Positions 57,407 through 64,000 of a stretch of DNA of 64,000 bases are shown here, in pieces. The translations under genes and the position numbers were made by a program. Source of the stretch: Anodontia alba (lineage: Eukaryota; Mollusca; Bivalvia; Lucinida; Lucinidae). Below the pieces are notes generated by a model that was not told where the DNA came from, searched no databases, and was given only the letters and a program-made list of their open reading frames with translations. Each line of letters starts with the position of its first letter. Position 1 is the stretch's first letter. The stretch lies in assembly GCA_964016985.1 (NCBI GenBank), contig OZ024823.1:41574264-41638263 (forward strand), in the 5' to 3' direction.

Positions 57407-57620
57407 TTAACCCTGGTCCTGCTGAACCCCGATATGTCCTGCCTTTGCAAACAGTGTAGATCCAGATCAGTTGGCTTCTTCAGAAGCCAACTGATCTGGA
57501 TCTGCTCTGTTTTTCATTTAGTATGTGAATTTATATCAACAATCTGGATCAAGTAATCTGATTGGCTGAAAATTTGAAAAGGGCATGGCATCTTAATTTA
57601 TTTAGCAGGACAAGGGTTAA
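57407..57620. mobile_element. TTAA-flanked MITE (piggyBac-like)
   Basis: TTAACCCTGGTCCTGCTGAA to TTAGCAGGACAAGGGTTAA, 214 bp, inverted orientation relative to the 37.35 and 46.07 kb copies. Confidence 0.88.
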
Positions 57621-57654
57621 TGTATTTATTTATCCATGAAATTATCTTTTGTGG

Positions 57655-57995
57655 AGCCCTGTTAGAATCATCTCTGCACAAACTATGTGTTGTGGGTACT
57701 CATTAGAGTTGACTTCGAAAGGCTGGTCTAAGCTTTACCCACAAATGCATGTTTCTGTGAAATTAATGGAGATTACCATCAAAATGATCTCCTTATTCAG
57801 TTCTTATTTCTCCACAAAAACATATATTCTGGGTACCCATTAGAAGCCCCACGGTCAAGCAGATAGTTTTCTTACTTCTCCATGAAAGCATATGTTGTTG
57901 GTACTCATATGTTCTGGGTACTCATTAGAAGTGCCTCACCTATGTGGGGCACCTCTAATGAGTACCCAGAACATATGCTTTCATGGAGAATAAGA
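57655..57995. mobile_element. Cluster of H1 foldback elements
   Basis: One decayed copy at 57,665-57,745, one half copy at 57,805-57,860 and one nearly perfect hairpin at 57,870-57,995 with AGAAGTGCCTCACC / GGGGCACCTCTAATG near its loop. Confidence 0.75.
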
Positions 57996-57999
57996 AAAA

Positions 58000-58480
58000 C
58001 ATCAAAAATTTTTAAGGAAAATGTGTTATGTAGAGCTGAAAATATGAATTGCCTGAAGGGTTTCCCATCAGGTTGATACAAACGGAATGTATCCTGTCTT
58101 CAACAACCAGTAGTGGGAAAACATGAAAATTGGTTGCTGAATGGATGGAGGTTGCAGTAGAGAGGACAAATAAAGTCAAACCTATGTTAAGCAAGCACCT
58201 ATGGGAAAGTCAAAAACTGGTTGCTAAAGACAGATGCTTGCTTAGTACAGGTAGATTTCCTCTTCTTTGCCTTTAATGGGATCTGAAATACTGGCCTTTA
58301 AAAGCAGGTGATTGCTTAATACAGGTGGTCTTTAGGACAGGTTTGAATGTATATAGTAAAAATAGTACTATAGGAGTCTGAAAAGTGTTTATAAGGAGAG
58401 TTATGCCAATGAAAAAGAGCCGTTAAAGCACACAGGAAAAGCAAAGGTTGAGGCAAGCCTGCACATCCCCCGATAGTATA
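58000..58480. other. CPSF2 intron 4, unassigned part
   Basis: Loosely repeated TTGCTTARTACAGGT phrases at 58,232 and 58,310. No exon recognised. Confidence 0.35.
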
Positions 58481-58490
58481 CAACTATTTC

Positions 58491-58616
58491 ATACCTTTCT
58501 GGGAGACAGTCAAAACTATCAGCCCAGAGGTGCTGTTGACCACCTGATGATAGTTCATCAGGTGGTCCACAGCACCTCGGGGCTGATAGTTTTGACTGTT
58601 GCCCAGCAAGGTATGA
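58491..58616. mobile_element. Foldback with ~60-bp arms
   Basis: CAGTCAAAACTATCAGCCCA...CACCTGATGA pairs with TCATCAGGTGGTCCACAGCA...TAGTTTTGACTG around a 4-nt loop. A different family from H1 and H2. Confidence 0.85.
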
Positions 58617-58659
58617 TATAGATGTTTTATTACCCAACTCATATTTTAAAACAACTGTT

Positions 58660-59035
58660 TTCCTTAATTGCTGTGATCAATTAATACTGGTAACTATTTG
58701 ATCATGTTAGCGGGAGATAGTCCAAAATATGATCCCGGGTGATAATTCCCTAAAAACAGGTTTAGTCTGGCTGCCTTTTGTCACAGGTGAAGTTGTAATT
58801 CACATGAGTAGGAGATAAATATGAGTCCGAGTGATAGTTCTCTGAGAATCTGTTCAATCTGGCTGGCTTTTGTCACAGGTGAAAATACATTGTCAAAAAT
58901 GCTTTATAACTTCTGATTTAGTAGGTTGGGTAATAATTTTTACTACTGCTTGTTCTAAGGTGACAGTTCTGTTGTTGTTTGTTGCTTTTGTGGCCGTGTG
59001 GCTACTCGCTGTGGGACTTTTTTTTCATGTTTTGA
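58660..59035. other. CPSF2 intron 4, unassigned part
   Basis: TCTGGCTGCCTTTTGTCACA at 58,767 and TCTGGCTGGCTTTTGTCACA at 58,858 with a shared GATAATTC/GATAGTTCTC lead indicate a ~95-bp duplication. No exon. Confidence 0.45.
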
Positions 59036-59041
59036 GAGAGC

Positions 59042-59286
59042 TGGGTGCAGTTGTTCAAAGCATCTTAGCTTAACGAGCTCGTTAGTGGTCAAAATGTTAA
59101 CTGTTCTAGTAAGTACAATATCTAATTTACAGGTATTTTTGCTGAAAAAATGTGAGTGGCTTTTGCAAATGCAAAAGCTACTCACATTTTTTTCAGCTAA
59201 AATATTAGCGTATATGCCATATTTAACTATCAAAGTTTTAACGATACGTTAACTAACGACATCGTTAGTTTTGAACAACTGGGCCC
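59042..59286. mobile_element. GGGCCCAGTTGTTC MITE, fourth copy
   Basis: Left end changed to TGGGTGCAGTTGTTCAAAGC; right end GAACAACTGGGCCC; core hairpin TTTTTGCTGAAAAAATGTGA / ACTCACATTTTTTTCAGC. Confidence 0.85.
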
Positions 59287-59519
59287 TGATTGCTACGCAT
59301 TTCTTTTTGGTTTGTGGCTTGTGCAGTGTTGGTTATGGTTTGTATGTTCTTCCTCCTGGTGTCATTGGTAGGCTATAATCTTTGATCGTAGCTATTCCTT
59401 TACATCTTCTATGATATTTTGCTTAAAATAGGGGTTAAATTTCTTTGCAGAATCTCTTGTTTTTATGATTAAAAGAGCAGGTATATATCTTGACAAAATC
59501 TCTTTGATTTAGTGATAAA

Positions 59520-59815
59520 AATTTGGGAGTGGTCGGGTGTGGCAAAGGTGTCATGTATCTTACGTCACCTGGGTTTTCAACTGATATTGGCTTATAGTTG
59601 GATAAGGCCTGCTATCCTAGTATCAGGTAAGTGTAGAGGGGGAATGATTTTATTTCTTCTGTTTCTGCACTTTCATTCCTGTTCCGCTTTCTTCCCTGTC
59701 CCTCTCTTTCATCTCCCCTTCTATCTCTTCTGTTTTCTCGCTTTCTCTGGGAGATGACACAAAATGACCCACAAGGGTTGGCGTGTCATTAAACCCCAAC
59801 ACAAACAAACTGGAT
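59520..59815 (+). mobile_element. SINE-like repeat family 2
   Basis: GGTGTGGCAAAGGTG, TCTCTGGGAGATGACACAAA and ACCCACAAGGGTTGG match the complement of 29,780-30,110, and it ends TTAAACCCCAACACAAACAAAC-like (tail shortened here), as in family 1. Pol III boxes are not clear. Confidence 0.7.
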
Positions 59816-59946
59816 CATTTTAAACCTGGGAACAAACATAAGGCTCAAGGTCATCGAAGAAGTGACACTGCCATGTGTGCTCTGCTCAGATTGAATCAGA
59901 TCTATACCTTTTACTTATAGTGTGACCTACTAGGGTTGATATGTAG

Positions 59947-60160
59947 TTAACCCTTCTCTTGCTGAACACGACATGCCCTGTCTTAGCAAACAGTGTAGAT
60001 CCAGATCAGTTGGCTTCTGAAGAAGCCAACTGATCTGGATCTGCACTGTTTGTCATTAACTATGAGAATTGCTATCAAAAACCTGGATCAAGTAATTCTG
60101 ATTGGCTGGAAATTAAAAGTGGGCGTGGCATCTTAATTTATTCAGCATGACTAGGGTTAA
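59947..60160. mobile_element. TTAA-flanked MITE (piggyBac-like)
   Basis: TTAACCCTTCTCTTGCTGAA to TTCAGCATGACTAGGGTTAA, 214 bp; hairpin core intact. Confidence 0.88.
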
Positions 60161-60655
60161 ATATGAACTCACAAGAACTAATAAGAACTCATGTAAACAA
60201 AACAAATAATTTGATTTTTAGATACAAATTTAGTTTGAAGATTTGTATCTAAATTAAATTTTGAAATCAGTTTCAGTTGAAATTGTATATAATTACATTT
60301 CAAATGTTAAATTTCCAATAATTTGCTTATTGTTGTTTATATATACGGAAATTGTTCCGTAAATGTGCTGTATCTCTGAAACATTTCAGTTTTTGAAAAC
60401 AAGTGCCTTGGAGCAAATTTGATCAAAATGGGTAAAAAATCATCAAAAAGGATCTTGGCAAAGTACAGGGCTAAAACAGCACGGAAATTGCTGCAAGCTA
60501 GACTGAAAATGTGCAAATATGGCAAATATTTTGTCTGGCCCTGGCATAATTGGCTGTCAAATCTTGGCTCCAAAGCGGATCAGTAGTACATGTACATCCG
60601 ACTGCAAGTCCAGGAGTCACAAGTTTAAGTCCCATCTCACCTACCTAACTTTCAT
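60161..60655. other. CPSF2 intron 4, unassigned part with a tRNA-like remnant
   Basis: 60,566-60,640 (AAGCGGATCAGTAGTACATG ... CAAGTTTAAGTCCCATC) resembles a decayed tRNA-derived head with a B-box-like end. Nothing else recognised. Confidence 0.35.
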
Positions 60656-60660
60656 TTAGA

Positions 60661-60883
60661 TTACGGTAAATGTCCTAAAATTTTGAACACCAAAGTTTCT
60701 GACAAAATGCCATATGCAAACAGTGCAGACCCAGATCAGACTGCTCCTGAAGGAGCAGTCTGATCAGGGTCTTCATTGTTTGCTATTCCATTAAGAATTT
60801 TAAGAGACAAATGCATAAAAAGCAAAATTTAAACCAAAAAAGTATGGATTAAAGTGTTTGAAATTTTAGGATATTTACCATAA
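60661..60883. mobile_element. 223-bp MITE with central CAGACCCAGATC hairpin
   Basis: TTACGGTAAATGTCCTAAAA...GAACAC at the left and its complement (GTGTTTGAAATTTTAGGATA...CCATAA) at the right; the centre GACTGCTCCTGAAGGAGCAGTC is perfectly self-complementary. Confidence 0.85.
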
Positions 60884-60899
60884 TCATGAAATCATTTTC

Positions 60900-61080
60900 T
60901 ATGGTCATTCTACCCCTTCTACTGATTCAAGAAGGACGGTTGACAGATACTGGCAAAAAGTATCTGCAGAAGTACCCAGTAACTGCTTTGAGGATTAAGT
61001 CTGCCCAGGAAAAGCATTAGTAGGTCAACTGACTGACATGACCTTAACAGTGTTAACTGGGCAGTACATTTCAAATAAAA
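60900..61080 (+). mobile_element. Diverged SINE family 1 relative
   Basis: ACTGATTCAAGAAGGACGG, TTAAGTCTGCCCAGGAAAAG and TTAACTGGGCAGTA follow the family order on the + strand. Confidence 0.6.
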
Positions 61081-61479
61081 CATCTTGAAACACTAAACTG
61101 ACTTGTTGTTTAGATTCTTTTTGTCTGGTCTCAAAACAATATTAAAGAAAATATACTTTAGAAGCTCTATTTTTTATTTATTTTTTTTTTTTTTTTGCAT
61201 ATGCATCAGCTTCTGTCCAGATTTTTGTGGAATACCATCTTGATATCTTTAAAAGTTGAAAACAAAGCCAATTTTTTTATGCTTTCCATTTATCCACATG
61301 CTCTGATCAATGACCGTTTCCCAATCCAAGACTGGTACCCTTACTCTGCTTTGAGTTTTGAATATGTCTAACTTGAACTGGTTGGAATTTGTAACATAGT
61401 TTTCAATATTTTGGTCTTTACAAAAATGTCTTCAGCCTTTACCTCCCTCTGGGCTTATTCAGTAGGTGACAAATTGATG

Positions 61480-61568
61480 CTATTTTTCTTATTTTTCCCA
61501 GAAAATAGTCTGTGACATTTCATGCAAATTGTCTCCATTGGAGACAGTTTGCATGAAATGTCAATGTC
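61480..61568. mobile_element. Foldback element, family H2
   Basis: CTGTGACATTTCATGCAAAT-TGTCTCC / GGAGACA-GTTTGCATGAAATGTCAATG around ATT; left flank CTTATTTTTCCCAGAAAATA (pieces given separately). Confidence 0.85.
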
Positions 61569-61569
61569 T

Positions 61570-61625
61570 GTTGCAGCAGGTTGCTCAGTTGGATGCGTAT
61601 TCAACTAGTGATAGGAGCTTGCACA
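61570..61625 (+). other. tRNA-like remnant
   Basis: GGTTGCTCAGTTGGATGCGT is A-box-like and resembles the SINE family 1 head; no B box follows. Confidence 0.3.
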
Positions 61626-61669
61626 CACACAAAAAAACAACAACTTAAACACAGAAACTGGAATTTTTT

Positions 61670-62930
61670 TTTTTTTTTTGTACCCCGCCTTTTCGAAGAA
61701 AAGCAAGGGGACATGGTATTCAGCTTTCCATGGTGCATGATGCGTGGTTCCAAGTTTGTAGTAGGTACCTTGTGAGTGCAACTCCTCCTATAGTTTTGGA
61801 TTGATCCTTTAGAAACTTTATAGGTGTTTTAATCATGGTCTGAACATATGCATGTTCTGTTTACAGAAGCCTTAAGTTATTTTTTTTTCACTTTTTTCAC
61901 ATTTTTAACTTAGACTTTTTTGCATGGTTCCGTGGTGCATGGTTCCGAGTTTGTAGTATGTAGGTACTATGTGAGCCCAACTCCTCCTACAGTTTTGGAC
62001 TGATCCTTTTGAAACTTTACATGTATTTTAATCATGGTCTGAAGATATGCATGTGCTTTTTATAGAATCCTTAAGTTTTTTTGTTTTTGTTTTTTCACTT
62101 TTTTAACTTAGACATTTTTGCATGGTTCTGTGGTGTGTGGTTCTGAGTTTGTAGTAGGTACCTTGTGAGTGCAACTCCTACAGTTTTGGACCCTTCCTTT
62201 TGAAACTTTACAAGTGTTTTAATCATGGTCTGAAGATATACATGTGCTATTTACAGAATCCTTATGTTATTTTTTTTTTTTTTTTTTTTTTTTTCACTTT
62301 TTTTCACATTTTTAACTTAGACCTTTTTGCATGGTTCCAAGTTTGTAGTAGGAACCTTGTGAGCACAACTCCTCCTACTGTTTTATACCCATCCTTCTGA
62401 AACTTCACAGGTATCCTAATCATGGTCTGAAGATATGCATGTGCTTTTTACAGAATGTAGAAATAATTTTTTTCAAATTTTTCACATTTTTAACTTAGAC
62501 GTTTTTTCATGCTTCAGTACTATGAAAGTGTATATGTAGTAGGTACCTTGTGACTGCAACTCCTCCTACAGTTTTATACCATTCCCACTGAAACTATACA
62601 GATGTTTTAACCATAGTCTGAAGATATGCATATGCTTTTTACAGAATCTTGAACTTACTTTTTTTACTTTTTTCACATTTTTAACTTTTAACATAGACTT
62701 TTTTCATGCTTCAATACTATGAAAGTGCATATAGATGTAGAAGTAGGTACCTTGTGAGCACAACTCCTCCCACAGCTTTAAGCAAATGCTTCTGAAACTT
62801 TACAGGCATTTCGCTTGTGTCTAATGATATACATGATCTCTTGGAATCTTGAAATTATGTTGTTCTTTTTTTTTTTTCCACATTTTTAGCTTCAGTTTTT
62901 TCCTGCTTCGATACTAAGTTAAGTGATACA
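61670..62930 (+). repeat. Tandem array of ~190-bp units, six copies
   Basis: GTACCTTGTGAGTGCAACTC-like text recurs near 61,765, 61,966, 62,158, 62,352, 62,544 and 62,748, with TCATGGTCTGAAGATATGCA and ACATTTTTAACTTAGAC in each. T runs of variable length cause most size differences. Confidence 0.9.
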
Positions 62931-62957
62931 GGACCAATGGTCATCTGGTTAACTTAC

Positions 62958-63043
62958 TCATTTTTAACAGCTCAGATAAAAATAAGTGGGGGACATAAAT
63001 TCATTTTTAACAGCTCAGATAAAAATAAGTGGGGGACATAAAT
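62958..63043 (+). repeat. 43-bp tandem duplication
   Basis: TCATTTTTAACAGCTCAGAT through GGGGGACATAAAT is present twice without visible change, so it is recent. Confidence 0.95.
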
Positions 63044-63354
63044 TCCCTATGGAATTTGCTTGTTTTTTTTGTTTGTTTTTTTTAAATTACTGCTAAGGAT
63101 TTCCAAAAATATTTTGATGCTAAATGTAATATAAGTTACCGAAATAATAATACCTCCAGTCATATGAGGTGAGCGAAAAGTTTAATAATTTTCAAACACT
63201 GCCAAATCTGGTACAGTTCCTTCTGTTTTGATACAGGCCACTTCAAGTGAAATGTGTTTTTGCTGACTACGAAAGCTCAGGTTAGCCTGCACATGCATGT
63301 AGGCTGGTCAGGAACTTTGCTGCTTGCTGACAGAATCAGTAGATACTGTAGAAT

Positions 63355-63535
63355 GTATCAAAGCAAGGGCAAAGGCATCCTGAGCATGAATCTGAGCAAG
63401 GACAAAGGCATCCTTAGCTAAATCTGAGCAAGAACAAAGGCATCCTGAGCAGGAATCTGAGCAAGGGCAAATGCATCCTGAGCAGGAATCTGAGCAAAGG
63501 CAAGGCATCCTGAGCATGAATCTGAGTATTTTCAG
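63355..63535 (+). repeat. Minisatellite, ~39-bp unit, five copies
   Basis: AAAGGCATCCTGAGCATGAA and TCTGAGCAAGGRCAAAGGC alternate with small indels. The Cys/Ser-rich minus frame over it is a by-product. Confidence 0.9.
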
Positions 63536-63574
63536 AGCTCTAGCACAGCTAAAAAGTACTGATATTTCTCTTAT

Positions 63575-63665
63575 TTACCCACAAAAACATATACTCATTA
63601 AAAGCGCCTCAGTGAGGTGCTTCTAATGAGTATCCACATGATTATGTTTTCATGGAGAAATAGGA
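63575..63665. mobile_element. Foldback element, family H1
   Basis: CCACAAAAACATA...AAAGCGCCTCAG / TGAGGTGCTTCTAATGAGTA...TTCATGGAGAAATAGG (excerpts). Confidence 0.8.
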
Positions 63666-63734
63666 GAAATATTATGTGAATATCCCCTCCTATCTGGAAC
63701 TGTGTCTAGACAACAGGATAACCAGACAAATAGT

Positions 63735-63835
63735 TTCTTATTTCTCCACAAAAACTTTTTGTTGTGGGTACCCCTTATTGAGGCTCTTTTAATGGGTACC
63801 ACAACATACATTTTCATGGAGAAATATTAAAAAAT
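63735..63835. mobile_element. Foldback element, family H1, second copy
   Basis: TTATTTCTCCACAAAAACTT...GGGTACCCC / AATGGGTACCACAACATACA...GGAGAAATA; partly decayed. Confidence 0.75.
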
Positions 63836-63904
63836 ATCAACACTATTTTGTGAAAAAAGGGCTTTATCTAGACCTCCAAATTTTCATCTATGTGCAAAGA
63901 CATT

Positions 63905-64000
63905 AAATTTTTCTTATTTTTTTTTCTCAGAAAACAGGATCTGACATTTCATGAAAATGGTTTCCATTGGAAATAATTTGCATGAAATTTCAAATCCTGT
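63905..64000. mobile_element. Foldback element, family H2, cut by window end
   Basis: CAGAAAACAGGATCTGACAT...GGTTTCC / GGAAATAATTTGCATGAAAT; the right arm runs to the window edge. Confidence 0.8.

Noticed and set aside
58955..59252. Opposed 84-92 codon frames near 59.1 kb
   Set aside because: They span a foldback MITE and read its arms.
63308..63517. Cys/Ser-rich 69-codon minus frame resembling a repeat protein
   Set aside because: It is the reverse reading of a 39-bp minisatellite with indels that break the frame.

Overview
The window looks like intergenic and intronic DNA of a marine or freshwater mollusc, most likely a bivalve. Evidence: spliced eukaryotic exons of a conserved animal gene (CPSF2) separated by multi-kilobase introns; I-type LINEs; tRNA-derived SINEs ending in a CAACACAAACAAAC-type tail; many short foldback elements; and tandem arrays with GATGGACGGACG-like tails of the kind I associate with bivalve genomes. 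The species is not determined; the bivalve call is inference. Layout: (1) 1-3480, a decayed parvovirus-like endogenous viral element on the + strand, very A/C-rich, with an unidentified ORF, a coiled-coil reading frame and a broken NS1-type Rep (HUH endonuclease plus SF3 helicase). (2) 3.5-5.57 kb and 17.8-19.4 kb, two related tandem-repeat blocks in the same orientation. (3) Between them, 5.58-17.31 kb, a large structure with about 1 kb inverted arms enclosing six tandem 1.2-1.4 kb units, five of which carry a SINE-like tRNA-derived segment. (4) 20,270-29,023, a DNA transposon with 93-bp terminal inverted repeats, a 5-bp target duplication and symmetric clusters of a GATNTCGGAGG motif; it holds a nested pair of I-clade LINEs, one of which holds a SINE. 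(5) 29-44 kb, foldback elements, a 120-bp satellite, a GATCCGGATC-rich element, a broken LINE and microsatellites, plus one convincing 79-bp exon on the - strand at 29,609-29,687. (6) 44,050 to the right edge, the 5' part of CPSF2 on +: four coding exons (about residues 1-181), whose introns are filled with foldback MITEs, a hAT remnant, LINE and SINE fragments and minisatellites. The fifth coding exon was not seen and should lie beyond 64,000. How parts relate: the only clear host gene is CPSF2, a core subunit of the mRNA 3'-end cleavage and polyadenylation factor. Nearly everything else is repeat-derived. Insertion order can be read in several places from target-site duplications: GATNTCGGAGG transposon, then LINE B, then LINE A (inside the tail of B) and the SINE (inside B); and a 146-bp minisatellite split by a hAT element, a SINE and a LINE 3' fragment. 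Two foldback or MITE copies sit immediately upstream of CPSF2 exons 3 and 4, where they may supply splice-site context.
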